The notes: generated by a model not told the origin, from the letters alone. A DNA stretch of 64,000 bases from Paenibacillus massiliensis subsp. panacisoli DSM 21345 (GCF_000426545.1 NZ_KE384534.1:62001-126000), one strand, 5' to 3'; shown: positions 1-8,654, counted from the first letter of the stretch. Translations and numbers: made by a program.

Positions 1-2
1 AG

Positions 3-44
3 AGTGAAGCACAGGTTATTCAGGAATGTATTGGAAAACTGTAA
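3..44 (+). CDS. 3' end of an upstream gene (partial, unidentified)
   Basis: An open frame enters from the window edge and ends at TAA 42-44, giving a 13-residue tail (SEAQVIQECIGKL). In B. subtilis the gene before pyk is pfkA, but this tail does not resemble the usual PfkA C-terminus, so I do not name it. The other forward frames close at 5-7 and 52-54, so this frame choice is only likely. Confidence 0.3.
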   Translation, partial: SEAQVIQECIGKL

Positions 45-162
45 CCTGATTTGATAAAAAAGTGACCGCATGCCTATACAAATGGGTAAAAGTATAGTAG
101 ATTTAATTGTTGGAAAAAGATATAAAGACAGACCTTTTTGAAGAAAACGGAGGAAACCCACA

Positions 163-1590
163 ATGCGCAAAACAAAGATTGTATGTACGATCGGCCCTTC
201 CAGTGAGTCTTTGGAAAATCTGAAGAAGCTCATCATGGCAGGAATGAACGTAGCCCGTCTGAACTTCTCCCACGGTGATTTCGAGGAGCATGGCAACCGG
301 ATCAAAAATATCCGTCAGGCTTGCAAAGAGCTTGGTAAGAATGTTGCTATTCTGCTCGATACAAAGGGACCAGAAATTCGGACTGGAAAGCTTGAAGTTG
401 AACCAATTGAATTGGTTCAGGACGAATATGTGACACTGACCACGGAAGAAATTCTGGGCAACAAAGACCGCATCTCGATCACATATGCCGATCTTCCTTC
501 CGATGTTGAGCCTGGTTCCACGATTCTGATCGACGATGGTCTGATTGGACTCACTGTTGTAGAGGTTGCATCTACTGAGATTAAATGTCTCATTGTGAAT
601 GGTGGTACGATCAAGAGCAAGAAAGGTGTTAACGTACCTGGCGTAAACATCTCTCTCCCAGGGATCACCGAGAAAGACGCCAATGATATTCTGTTCGGAA
701 TTGAGCAGGGAGTTGACTTCATCGCTGCTTCCTTCGTGCGCAAAGCTAGTGACGTGCTCGAAATCCGTGAACTGCTTCAGAAGCACAATGCAGGACACAT
801 TCAGATTATTTCCAAGATTGAGAACCAGCAAGGTGTGGATAACCTGGATGAGATTCTGGAAGCTTCCGATGGCCTGATGGTAGCTCGTGGTGACCTGGGC
901 GTAGAGATCCCTGCGGAAGAAGTACCACTCGTACAAAAACGCATGATCGAAAAGTGTAACGTAGCTGGCAAACCGGTTATTACGGCTACACAAATGCTGG
1001 ATTCCATGCAACGCAATCCTCGTCCGACAAGAGCCGAGGCAAGTGACGTAGCGAACGCAATATTTGACGGAACAGATGCAATCATGCTCTCCGGTGAGAC
1101 AGCTGCTGGTAAGTATCCGATTGAATCCGTACTGACCATGGCTCGCATTGCTGAGAAAGCAGAGTCTGCATTGAATTACCGTCAACTGTTCAAGAAGCAA
1201 AGAACAGCTCAAGAGATCAGCATCACTGAAGCGATCAGCCAATCGGTAGCGATCTCGGCACTGGATCTGCACGCTAAAGCAATCCTGACTTCCACGGAAT
1301 CAGGTACGACAGCACGCATGATCTCCAAATACCGCCCAGAAGCTCCAATTGTAGCTGTTACCAACGATGAGAGAACTATGCGTCGTCTGGCTCTTACTTG
1401 GGGTGTAGTAGCGGTAGAAGGACACGCTTGCGACACAACGGATGCGCTGTTCAACAATGCGATGGAGGGCGGCCTGAAATCCGGTATCGTGAAGGATGGC
1501 GACCTGGTAGTCATTACAGCAGGTGTTCCACTCGGACGCTCCGGATCTACGAACCTGATCAAGATCAGCCAGGTTGCAGCGAACGTATAA
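163..1590 (+). CDS. pyk: Pyruvate kinase
   Basis: Converts phosphoenolpyruvate and ADP to pyruvate and ATP in the cytosol, the last step of glycolysis. The 475-residue protein opens with the family N-terminus (KTKIVCTIGPSS), carries the substrate-loop region GMNVARLNFSHG, and has the metal/catalytic block TATQMLDSM followed by PTRAEASDVANAIFDGTDA. Start ATG 163 follows GGAGG at 149-153. The protein stops after the core A/B/C domains. The extra C-terminal PEP-utiliser-like domain of about 110 residues found in Bacillus and Geobacillus enzymes (about 585 residues) is absent. A strong terminator follows, so it is the last gene of its unit. Confidence 0.97.
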   Translation: MRKTKIVCTIGPSSESLENLKKLIMAGMNVARLNFSHGDFEEHGNRIKNIRQACKELGKNVAILLDTKGPEIRTGKLEVEPIELVQDEYVTLTTEEILGNKDRISITYADLPSDVEPGSTILIDDGLIGLTVVEVASTEIKCLIVNGGTIKSKKGVNVPGVNISLPGITEKDANDILFGIEQGVDFIAASFVRKASDVLEIRELLQKHNAGHIQIISKIENQQGVDNLDEILEASDGLMVARGDLGVEIPAEEVPLVQKRMIEKCNVAGKPVITATQMLDSMQRNPRPTRAEASDVANAIFDGTDAIMLSGETAAGKYPIESVLTMARIAEKAESALNYRQLFKKQRTAQEISITEAISQSVAISALDLHAKAILTSTESGTTARMISKYRPEAPIVAVTNDERTMRRLALTWGVVAVEGHACDTTDALFNNAMEGGLKSGIVKDGDLVVITAGVPLGRSGSTNLIKISQVAANV

Positions 1591-1656
1591 GACTGGACGT
1601 CGTTAGACGAATGAATCTGGTCCATACATTGCATAATTACTGAATACTTCAGGGAA

Positions 1657-1697
1657 CGCCCCGGCAGTAGAGAAATCTACGCCGGGGCGTTTTTTTG
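1657..1697 (+). terminator. Rho-independent terminator after pyk
   Basis: A GC-rich arm CGCCCCGGC (1657-1665) and GTAGA (1667-1671) pair with TCTAC (1676-1680) and GCCGGGGCG (1681-1689) around a GAAA tetraloop, followed by a run of seven T. The convergent LysR gene ends at 1785. Confidence 0.93.
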
Positions 1698-1784
1698 CGT
1701 GCGGTAGCTTGCACCCTCGGACTATCTGGCAGTAGAGGCCCTGCTCCTGGTCATCTTTAATGCAAGACAGCATCAAAATCGGAT

Positions 1785-2831
1785 TCATCCAGGATGGGCT
1801 ACGGTCTCCTGCTCAAGCCTCTGCTTGCTCCACTCGTTGATCAGGGCTGTAAGCTGCTCACCTGCTGGTGTTAACGACTCTGCACGGTTATGCATCCATA
1901 CCTGATAGCGATACAATGGCGAGCGATTGGTTCCCTGTCCCGTTGATATCGCTTGCCAGTTGATTGCTTGTGGCAGTTGGGATGAAGCGATGCGTGGATA
2001 GAAGGAGATCAGGTTAGCGCTCTGCACCATGCCGGCCAGTGCCTGAGTGGAGTTCATTTCTAGTCCAGCGTTGTAGCTCAGCTCCCGATACTCGCACCAG
2101 CGCTGCGTGAACTGACCTAGCTGGCTGCTAGCATCCTGAACGATTAATCGGTCCGCCTTCATTTGCTCCTCAATCCATTGTTCTGTAATCGGAGACTTCA
2201 TAATCCCGCGTTCAGTGATGCTGTGCTCTGTGGTCTGATGCTCTCTACCTTGATCCTCAGTAGCTCTATGTTCTCTATTGTAAGAATCCACTGCAGCCTT
2301 CCCAGTGTGATCATTCACAGTTTGTATAATACCAATCTCGTCCTCCAGAATGATGCTTGAACTAAGACCAAGGGAAGCATCGGGTTGCTCGTGTGTGAAT
2401 CCAATGTCAACCTCTCCGGCAGCCAGCATCGACAGAATGTTCTCTCTTGTCTGGACCATCAGCTTCACAGTTGCTGCGGGGTACCTGCCTGAATAATTCG
2501 CAATAAGTGTCGGCAATATAAAATTACCGGGAATATCCTCAGCAGCTATTCGTATTAGAGTTGCATGTTGAGTAGTGTAGTCCTTTAACGCCTGTCTGGC
2601 GGATGATTCCAGCGTGGTAATCTGCTTCGCATAGCTGAGCAGCACCTTGCCAGCACCTGTGAGACTTGTCCTGCCGCGGCCGATCTCGAATAAGCGGACT
2701 CCAAGCTCCTGCTCCATTTTTTTCATGTGAAAGGACACGGTTGGTTGCTTCAGCTTCAGTGACTGTGCGACCTCCGTTACTTTATGATATTTGTCGATGA
2801 GGACAAGTATCTGCAATTTGAGTATATTCAT
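1785..2831 (-). CDS. LysR-family transcriptional regulator with an internal repeat insert
   Basis: A DNA-binding regulator. Residues 1-65 form the LysR winged helix (KVTEVAQSLKLKQPTVSFHMKKME), and the rest is the periplasmic-binding-like effector domain. At 348 residues it is about 50 longer than the family norm of near 295. The excess is a hydrophilic stretch at about residues 174-222 made of degenerate REH.TTE / TEH.ITE motifs, inside the effector domain. Start ATG 2831 has AAGGA five bases upstream. It diverges from pstS across 240 bp, but nothing here shows that it controls pst. The effector is unknown. Confidence 0.85.
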   Translation of the reverse strand: MNILKLQILVLIDKYHKVTEVAQSLKLKQPTVSFHMKKMEQELGVRLFEIGRGRTSLTGAGKVLLSYAKQITTLESSARQALKDYTTQHATLIRIAAEDIPGNFILPTLIANYSGRYPAATVKLMVQTRENILSMLAAGEVDIGFTHEQPDASLGLSSSIILEDEIGIIQTVNDHTGKAAVDSYNREHRATEDQGREHQTTEHSITERGIMKSPITEQWIEEQMKADRLIVQDASSQLGQFTQRWCEYRELSYNAGLEMNSTQALAGMVQSANLISFYPRIASSQLPQAINWQAISTGQGTNRSPLYRYQVWMHNRAESLTPAGEQLTALINEWSKQRLEQETVAHPG

Positions 2832-2958
2832 CTATCCTTCTACACCTCATGTGTGAATTGTTCATTTCCTGATAACCCCAAAAATTTAAATGGATGATAG
2901 AAAAAAACGAAGTTACATAGATATTTTATATATAAAAGAATAATTTATCTATGATTAT

Positions 2959-3012
2959 TTAATATTATTTTTACAAAACGATGTTTTTAACCTAACATTC
3001 GATTTCTACAAT
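2959..3012 (+). promoter_or_regulatory. Pho box and -10 of the pstS promoter
   Basis: Four hexamers are spaced exactly 11 bp apart: TTAATA (2959), TTTACA (2970), ATGTTT (2981) and CTAACA (2992-2997). TACAAT (3007-3012) follows after 9 bp as a -10. This matches the known PhoP-binding layout of TT(A/T)ACA direct repeats with about 5-bp gaps. The assignment is an inference, strengthened by the same layout at four other promoters in the window. Confidence 0.72.
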
Positions 3013-3071
3013 GTAGAAGTGCTGATGGGAATAAACAAAAACCGTCACTTATTAAGGGGAGGACAAGTACA

Positions 3072-4010
3072 ATGTTGAAAAAATGGCCGTTCATTCTGAT
3101 GACTCTAACTATGGTGTTCCTGCTGGCTGCATGCGGATCAGGCACGAACAACGCGAGTCAAGGTGCGGGAGAAACACCAGCAAACAACGCAAGCAGCAGC
3201 TCGGAGACACCAGCGCTTAGCGGTAACGTTCTGGCTGTAGGATCCAGTGCACTTCAGCCGCTAGTAGAGCAGGCTGCAGAGAAGTTCATGGCTGTAGAAG
3301 AGTATAAAAATATTTCTGTACAAGTTCAAGGCGGCGGTAGTGGTACGGGTCTGACGCAAGTATCCGGCGGACAAGCGGATATTGGTAACTCTGACGTATT
3401 TGCTGAAGAAAAGCTGGAAACTGGCGCAGATGAGCTGGTTGACCACCTGGTAGCAGTAGTAGCAATGTCCGCAGTAGCTAACCCACAAGTTGGCGTGGAC
3501 GGCTTGACTAAGGACCAACTGGTTGGTATCTTCACTGGTAAAATCAAGAACTGGAGCGAAGTTGGTGGAGCGAATCAAGAGATCGTAATCATCAACCGTC
3601 CTAGCAGCTCCGGTACACGTGCTACTTTCGAGAAGTACGCTCTGGGCACAAAAACTGAAGATCTTCCAGGCTCCATTCAACAAGATTCTTCCGGTACAGT
3701 AAAAAAGCTGGTTGCTGAAACTCCAGGCGCTATTGGTTACCTTGCACTGTCTTACCTGGACAACACAGTAACTGCTCTGAAATATGATGGTGTTGAAGCT
3801 ACTGTAGAAAAAGTAGAATCCGGTGAATATCCAGTATGGGCTTATGAGCACATGTACACTAAAGGTGAGCCTGCTCCACACGTAAAAGCTTTCCTGGATT
3901 ACATCCTGTCCGATGAAATTCAAAAATCCGATGTTGTTGATCTTGGCTACATCCCGATGAGCGGTATGAAAGTATCTCGTGATGTAGACGGAAATGTCAC
4001 CAACAAATAA
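3072..4010 (+). CDS. pstS: Phosphate ABC transporter, phosphate-binding lipoprotein
   Basis: Captures orthophosphate outside the membrane and delivers it to PstCA. The 312-residue precursor has a lipoprotein signal ending in LLAAC (lipidated Cys21) and a Ser/Asn/Thr-rich linker. Phosphate-binding loops follow: GSSALQPLV, GGGSGTGLTQVSGGQADIGN and RPSSSGTRATFEKY. GGGGAGG lies about ten bases before ATG 3072. It is the first gene of pstSCAB, directly behind a Pho box, so induction by PhoP under phosphate limitation is expected. A stem-loop separates it from pstC. Confidence 0.95.
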   Translation: MLKKWPFILMTLTMVFLLAACGSGTNNASQGAGETPANNASSSSETPALSGNVLAVGSSALQPLVEQAAEKFMAVEEYKNISVQVQGGGSGTGLTQVSGGQADIGNSDVFAEEKLETGADELVDHLVAVVAMSAVANPQVGVDGLTKDQLVGIFTGKIKNWSEVGGANQEIVIINRPSSSGTRATFEKYALGTKTEDLPGSIQQDSSGTVKKLVAETPGAIGYLALSYLDNTVTALKYDGVEATVEKVESGEYPVWAYEHMYTKGEPAPHVKAFLDYILSDEIQKSDVVDLGYIPMSGMKVSRDVDGNVTNK

Positions 4011-4035
4011 TCCGGCTTTGATCTGGATCGTATAA

Positions 4036-4072
4036 CGAAGAAGAGGCGGAATTGCTCCGCCTCTATTCTTCG
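4036..4072 (+). other. Stem-loop between pstS and pstC
   Basis: AGAGGCGGA (4042-4050) pairs with TCCGCCTCT (4056-4064) across ATTGC, extended by CGAAGA / TCTTCG. No T-run follows. It is more likely an mRNA-stabilising or partial-termination hairpin that raises PstS over PstCAB than a full terminator. This is an inference from position and structure. Confidence 0.6.
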
Positions 4073-4114
4073 GTTATAAGACGGTATACGATGTGATATG
4101 AAGGGAAGGCATCC

Positions 4115-5029
4115 ATGGAACAAAATAAACAAGCCCAAGACGTAAGATGGAAAGAAAAACACTTTTGGGAAGAATGGACCGGCCGGTTATTGACGTCGGT
4201 TTGTGTCGTTTTTCTGATTGCTGTTATCATCTCTATAGTTTACTTTGTCGCTTCTAAGGGAGTGGCCACCTTCTATGTGAATGGTGTCAGTATTAAAGAT
4301 TTCTTCTTCGGTTCCAAATGGGCACCGGATGGAGAGCCGAAGCTTTATGGTGCGCTACCGTTTATTACGGGTTCATTTCTAGTCACCATATTGGCGGCCT
4401 TGATCGCAAGTCCGCTTAGTCTATGTGCCGCGCTATTCATGACAGAGATTATGCCGAAATTTGGCAAACGTATCTTGCAGCCGGCTATTGAACTGCTCTC
4501 CGGAATTCCATCCGTTGTCTACGGATTTATCGGTCTGTCTGTACTTGTTCCGTTGCTGCGTAATATTTTTGGTGGTCAAGGGAACGGGATCTTGGCAGGC
4601 TGTCTGGTTCTGTCGATCATGATTTTGCCTACTATTACTAGTATTATGGCTGATGCGTTGGCATCACTGCCTAAAGGATTGCGCGAATCCTCCTATGCCC
4701 TGGGTGCAACCCGCTGGCAGACGATTGCACGAGTTGTTGTGCCGACGATGCTGCCTGCATTGCTGACAGGTATAGTTCTTGGTATGGCACGTGCTTTTGG
4801 AGAAGCACTCGCTGTGCAGATGGTTATTGGTAATGCACCGCATGTGCCTACATCCCTGCTGGAATCAGCTTCTACCCTGACGAGTGTCATTACCCTCAGT
4901 ATGGGCAATACGGCTATGAACACGGTGCATAACAATGCTCTGTGGAGTATGGCTTTGGTTCTCCTGCTCATGACCTTTGTCTTCGTACTGCTGGTAAGAA
5001 TGCTTGAAAGGAGAAACCGAATTTCATGA
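4115..5029 (+). CDS. pstC: Phosphate ABC transporter permease PstC
   Basis: One of the two channel subunits of the high-affinity phosphate importer. The 304-residue protein has about six hydrophobic segments, beginning near residue 20. It carries the permease EAA-type loop around LRESSYALGATRWQTIARVVVP, which contacts the PstB ATPase. ATG 4115 follows GAAGGGAAGG. Its TGA overlaps the pstA ATG by four bases (ATGA at 5026-5029), suggesting translational coupling. Confidence 0.95.
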   Translation: MEQNKQAQDVRWKEKHFWEEWTGRLLTSVCVVFLIAVIISIVYFVASKGVATFYVNGVSIKDFFFGSKWAPDGEPKLYGALPFITGSFLVTILAALIASPLSLCAALFMTEIMPKFGKRILQPAIELLSGIPSVVYGFIGLSVLVPLLRNIFGGQGNGILAGCLVLSIMILPTITSIMADALASLPKGLRESSYALGATRWQTIARVVVPTMLPALLTGIVLGMARAFGEALAVQMVIGNAPHVPTSLLESASTLTSVITLSMGNTAMNTVHNNALWSMALVLLLMTFVFVLLVRMLERRNRIS

Positions 5030-5925
5030 TGAAGGCAAAAACGATAAATAAGGTCGCCACAGTAGTCATTTGTTTTTTTGCTCTACTCATTGTAGCGATT
5101 CTGGTAGGACTCATCGGTTATATTCTGTATCGAGGAATCAGTCATATCTCATGGGACTTCCTGACAAGCGCTCCTCAGACACTACGAGCTGGTGGCGGGA
5201 TCGGACCGCAGCTATTTAACTCGGTATTCTTGCTCATTCTGACCTTGCTGATCACTATCCCATTGGGATGGGGTGCAGGGATTTATATGGCACAATATGC
5301 AAGACCAGGCCGGGTGACGGATTTCATCCGCCTTACGGTAGAGGTACTGTCCTCTTTCCCTTCTATTGTAATTGGTCTGTTCGGCTTGCTTCTGATTGTA
5401 AATACCTTTAATCTGGGCTTCTCTCTCTTGTCCGGTGCACTGGCGTTAGCGATCTTCAATCTACCATTGATGGTGCGTACGACAGAACAGGCACTGCGGG
5501 CTGTACCGAAGGAGCAGAAGGAAGCGGGTCTCGCATTGGGATTGTCCAAGTGGAAGATCATCACCTCCATTCTGATGCCAGCAGCACTGCCAAGTCTTAT
5601 GACAGGTACAATCCTGTCTGCAGGCAGAATCTTCGGGGAAGCGGCTGCCTTGCTCTTTACAGCAGGTATGACGACACCTCCATTAGATTTCACGGATTGG
5701 AATCCACTGAGCCCACGGTCGCCCATTAATCCGCTGCGTCCTGCGGAGACACTTGCCGTTCATATCTGGAAGGTTAACAGTGAGGGTGTAGCACCCGATT
5801 CAGCACAGATCGCTGCAGGAGCATCTGCAGTTCTCGTTATTCTCGTGCTGGTGTTCAACCTCTCCGCTCGATTTATCGGTAAAGTAGTCTACAGAAAGCT
5901 TACAGCAGCCAAGCGCATGGATTAA
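5026..5925 (+). CDS. pstA: Phosphate ABC transporter permease PstA
   Basis: Second channel subunit, forming a heterodimer with PstC. It has 299 residues with a first membrane segment near residues 13-35 and several more. The coupling loop is at KEAGLALGLSKWKIITSILMP, followed by GRIFGEAAALLFTAG. It starts inside the stop of pstC and is followed 18 bases later by pstB in the same operon. Its length is normal for the family. Confidence 0.95.
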   Translation: MMKAKTINKVATVVICFFALLIVAILVGLIGYILYRGISHISWDFLTSAPQTLRAGGGIGPQLFNSVFLLILTLLITIPLGWGAGIYMAQYARPGRVTDFIRLTVEVLSSFPSIVIGLFGLLLIVNTFNLGFSLLSGALALAIFNLPLMVRTTEQALRAVPKEQKEAGLALGLSKWKIITSILMPAALPSLMTGTILSAGRIFGEAAALLFTAGMTTPPLDFTDWNPLSPRSPINPLRPAETLAVHIWKVNSEGVAPDSAQIAAGASAVLVILVLVFNLSARFIGKVVYRKLTAAKRMD

Positions 5926-5943
5926 AGAAAGGATGACAATACG

Positions 5944-6699
5944 ATGGCACAACCCTTTAGTACTGAAGATTTAAGTATATATTATGGACAATTTGAAGCG
6001 GTCAAAAAGGTCAGCCTAGAGTTCCCTGCGCAGACCGTGACGGCGCTAATCGGCCCTTCAGGCTGCGGAAAGTCCACTTTCCTGCGCTCACTTAACCGGA
6101 TGAACGACGAAATTGCCTCTTCTCATACCAAAGGGCATATCTGGATGGACGGGAAGGATCTGAACGATCCGTCTACCGACGTCATCAAGCTGCGTCAGCA
6201 GATCGGAATGGTATGGCAGAAGCCGAATCCGTTCTACAAATCCATCTATAACAACATTGCCTTCGGACCTCGCTACCGTGGCGTCAAGAAGAAGAGCCAG
6301 CTGGATGAGATTGTGGAGAGCAGTCTTCGTCGGGCCGCCTTGTGGGATGAGGTTAAGGATCGACTTCATGATTCGGCTCTCGCTCTGTCTGGTGGACAGC
6401 AGCAGCGTCTGTGCATCGCGCGGGCACTGTCGGTCAACCCGAGCATTCTACTGCTTGATGAACCTGCATCTGCACTCGATCCTGTCTCGACAGGTAAGAT
6501 TGAGGAGCTGATTACAGAGCTGAAGAAGGATTTGCGAATTGTAATCGTGACTCATAACATGCAGCAGGCGGCGCGGATTTCTGACTTTACGGCGTATTTT
6601 TACATCGGTACACTCGTCGAACGGAACAATACCAAGAACATGTTCACGAATCCCGAAAATGAGCTGACCCAGGAATATATTATGGGTCGATTCGGTTAA
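5944..6699 (+). CDS. pstB: Phosphate ABC transporter ATP-binding protein (pst operon copy)
   Basis: ATPase that powers phosphate import through PstCA. In 251 residues it shows Walker A GPSGCGKST, the ABC signature LSGGQQQRL, Walker B ILLLDEPASALDP and the H-loop VTHNMQQA. It is the last pst gene before a hairpin at 6704-6730. A second PstB lies at 21719-22477 beside phoU. The two share the PstB hallmark HDSALALSGGQQQR / KRSALSLSGGQQQR but differ visibly elsewhere, so they are paralogues rather than a recent duplication. Confidence 0.95.
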   Translation: MAQPFSTEDLSIYYGQFEAVKKVSLEFPAQTVTALIGPSGCGKSTFLRSLNRMNDEIASSHTKGHIWMDGKDLNDPSTDVIKLRQQIGMVWQKPNPFYKSIYNNIAFGPRYRGVKKKSQLDEIVESSLRRAALWDEVKDRLHDSALALSGGQQQRLCIARALSVNPSILLLDEPASALDPVSTGKIEELITELKKDLRIVIVTHNMQQAARISDFTAYFYIGTLVERNNTKNMFTNPENELTQEYIMGRFG

Positions 6700-6703
6700 A
6701 TGA

Positions 6704-6733
6704 GACAGGCCGCCTTTGGTGTGGCCTGTCTGT
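6704..6733 (+). terminator. Terminator-like hairpin after pstB
   Basis: GACAGGCC (6704-6711) pairs with GGCCTGTC (6723-6730) around an 11-base loop. The following sequence (TGTTAT) is only weakly T-rich, so termination may be partial. Confidence 0.6.
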
Positions 6734-6912
6734 TATATGAGGTCAGTCAGATGCTTTTCTCTGGCTGGCCTATTTTGTTTTTAAGTTCATAGAATTTATG
6801 GCGTTATTCTTATTAGCTATTTTGTTCCTGGCATGCAAATATGGTTTAATGGATACATAGCTATGTAATGAGAGAACAAGCGCAGCTTGACCAAGAACAG
6901 GAGAGGGACGAC

Positions 6913-7395
6913 ATGACAGAAGAAAGAGAACAGGGGGGACGGTGGTCTTCGGTTGAACTGCGTGTGCATTACGCTGAGACTGATCAGATGGCTGTCGTAT
7001 ATCATGCCAATTATGTAAAATGGTTCGAAACGGGACGAACTGAAATGCTAAGAGAAGCCGGCTTGACCTACCGAATGCTGGAGGAACAGGGTGTGTTGCT
7101 TCCAGTGCTTGATTTGGCTGTTCACTATCGCCAGCCGGCACGTTATGATGACCGTATCGTTGTCTATACACGAATCAAGGATATGTCGAAATTACGACTA
7201 ACCTATCAATATGAAGTAAAGCGTATAATGGATCAGAATGAGCCTTCCTTACCTAGAGAACAAGGCGAGCTGCTTGTCACGGGAGAGACATCTCATGCTT
7301 GGCTAAGCCAGGACTGGAAGCCGGTACGATTGGATAAAAGGTTGCCCGAGGTGTATGAGCAATTACTCGCATTATATAAGGAAGGGGAGGAATAA
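6913..7395 (+). CDS. Acyl-CoA thioesterase, YbgC/FadM-like hotdog fold
   Basis: Hydrolyses acyl-CoA thioesters in the cytosol; the substrate is not predictable. The 160-residue protein has the 4HBT signature HYAETDQMAVVYHANYVKWFE, in which the Asp of ETDQM and the following Tyr-His match the YbgC active site, then RTEMLREAG. ATG 6913 is chosen because GGAGAGGGA lies just before it. An in-frame ATG at 6868 would add 15 hydrophilic residues outside the fold. The fxsA gene follows after four bases and is probably co-transcribed. Confidence 0.88.
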   Translation: MTEEREQGGRWSSVELRVHYAETDQMAVVYHANYVKWFETGRTEMLREAGLTYRMLEEQGVLLPVLDLAVHYRQPARYDDRIVVYTRIKDMSKLRLTYQYEVKRIMDQNEPSLPREQGELLVTGETSHAWLSQDWKPVRLDKRLPEVYEQLLALYKEGEE

Positions 7396-7399
7396 GAGC

Positions 7400-7795
7400 A
7401 TGTTAAGACCAATTTGGCTGCTAATGCTATTGATCCCCGCCGCTGAGTTGTATGGATTCATCTGGCTCAGTAATCAGATCGGTGCAGGCAAGACCATTCT
7501 GCTGATGCTGTTCACGAGTATCATTGGTGTCGCTATGATGCAGTTCGAGGGACGCAAAGTCATTGCAGATGCCCAGCGCGCTATTAATCGTCAACAAATG
7601 CCTGGCAATAAGATGCTGGATGGCTTATGTGTATTTATCGGTGGTACGATGCTGCTAATCCCTGGCTTCATTACGGATATCATTGGATTTACGGTGGTGT
7701 TCCCGTTGACCCGACCCATCTATCGAATGCTGCTCTACAAATGGGTGGAGAAGAAAATGAAAAACGGCAACATCACTTTTTTTCGGCGCTTTTAA
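7400..7795 (+). CDS. fxsA: FxsA-family membrane protein
   Basis: An inner-membrane protein of the FxsA/YtzA family, named for an effect on phage F exclusion in E. coli; its cellular role in Firmicutes is unclear. The 131 residues include hydrophobic spans near 3-22, 28-46 and 75-97, plus the family features PAAELYGF, GVAMMQFEG and LLIPGFITDIIG. Start ATG 7400 has GGGGAGG nine bases upstream. In B. subtilis the homologue (ytzA) lies directly after pyk. Here about 5.6 kb carrying a LysR gene, pst and the thioesterase gene lies between them. Confidence 0.9.
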   Translation: MLRPIWLLMLLIPAAELYGFIWLSNQIGAGKTILLMLFTSIIGVAMMQFEGRKVIADAQRAINRQQMPGNKMLDGLCVFIGGTMLLIPGFITDIIGFTVVFPLTRPIYRMLLYKWVEKKMKNGNITFFRRF

Positions 7796-7815
7796 TAAGC
7801 AGCCGAATTTTTTTT
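7782..7815 (+). terminator. Terminator overlapping the 3' end of fxsA
   Basis: TTCGGC (7782-7787) pairs with GCCGAA (7802-7807), followed by eight T. The left arm lies within the last codons of fxsA. Confidence 0.8.
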
Positions 7816-7844
7816 GATAAAATGAAAAAAAAATTAAAAAAACT

Positions 7845-7881
7845 ACTTACAAAAAATAAGTTTGTATATTATAATAACAAA
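7845..7881 (+). promoter_or_regulatory. Sigma-A promoter with two dyads before the nitroreductase gene
   Basis: TTACAA (7847-7852), a 17-bp spacer and TATAAT (7870-7875) form a good housekeeping promoter. An inverted repeat ACTTA-N7-TAAGT (7845-7861) covers the -35. A near-palindrome TTTGT...ACAAA-like element (7861-7881) covers the -10. This arrangement suits a repressor of the HxlR/MarR type, as is common for quinone- or diamide-inducible nitroreductases. The regulator is not encoded next to it. Confidence 0.6.
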
Positions 7882-7968
7882 TATACATAATGTACTAATG
7901 TGATATTTCGTACACTTGTGAATATGGAAAATGAGACTTACATACGAATCTCAAAGGAGATAGGAAAT

Positions 7969-8604
7969 ATGAGCGATTTGAAAACGATAATTGAGACTAG
8001 ACGGTCAGCCGTTAACTTTGTACCAGATACACCGATATCAGAGGAAGAGCTGCAGCAGATCTTTTCGCTGAATCGCTATGCACCATCCGCTTTTAATTTG
8101 CAGCACTCTCATTATATTGTGGCCACCTCGGAGGAGAGCAAGGAGAAGCTCTATCAGGCGTCCAAGCAGTATAAAGTGAAGAATGCTTCGGCTACGATAG
8201 TGGTGCTTGGAGATACGAAGGCTTATCTTCATGCAGGTGAAATTAATGCGGGTATGCTGAATCTCGGCATGATCAGTAAGCTGGATTATGATCAGGAGAA
8301 TGAAGATATAACTCGTGCCTATGAGTCTGGTGGGGAAGCCTTTCAGCGTGATGAAGCTATTCGAAATGCTAGCCTGTCTGCCATGCAGCTAATGCTGATT
8401 GCTAAAGATCATGGTTGGGATACATGTCCGATGATCGGCTTTGATCCGGCAAAGGTGCAGGAACTCTTTGAAATTCCTGAGCGTTATGTACCCGTCATGC
8501 TGATTACTCTCGGCAAAAGTGTGAAGGACAAAGAGCGTCCGCGCGGATATCGCAAGCCTGTGAATCAATATGTAAATATCAATTCATTCCAATCACCTAA
8601 TTAA
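7969..8604 (+). CDS. Nitroreductase-family flavoprotein
   Basis: A probable FMN-dependent NAD(P)H oxidoreductase of the nitroreductase fold. The 211 residues begin MSDLKTIIETRRSAVNF, with the Arg-Arg-Ser that contacts FMN phosphate. APSAFNLQHSHY follows, then WDTCPMIGFDPAKVQELFEIPERYVPVMLITLG near the C-terminus. ATG 7969 is preceded by AAAGGAGATA; an upstream ATG at 7900 has no ribosome site. It is a single-gene unit between its own promoter and the hairpin at 8615. A second, different nitroreductase is at 52683-53321. Confidence 0.88.
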   Translation: MSDLKTIIETRRSAVNFVPDTPISEEELQQIFSLNRYAPSAFNLQHSHYIVATSEESKEKLYQASKQYKVKNASATIVVLGDTKAYLHAGEINAGMLNLGMISKLDYDQENEDITRAYESGGEAFQRDEAIRNASLSAMQLMLIAKDHGWDTCPMIGFDPAKVQELFEIPERYVPVMLITLGKSVKDKERPRGYRKPVNQYVNINSFQSPN

Positions 8605-8614
8605 TACGATGGTT

Positions 8615-8654
8615 AGCAGGAGGGAGGCCGGAAGGCAGCTCTCCTGCTTTGTTT
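8615..8654 (+). terminator. Terminator after the nitroreductase gene
   Basis: AGCAGGAG (8615-8622) pairs with CTCCTGCT (8641-8648) across an 18-base loop, followed by TTGTTTG. Confidence 0.65.

Noticed and set aside
103..1272. Long open frame antisense to pyk (389 codons)
   Set aside because: It has no ribosome site and no recognisable protein sequence, and it mirrors the strong codon bias of pyk on the other strand.
4036..4072. Terminator between pstS and pstC
   Set aside because: The stem is strong but no T-run follows, and pstC has no promoter I can see. A stabilising or attenuating hairpin is more likely.
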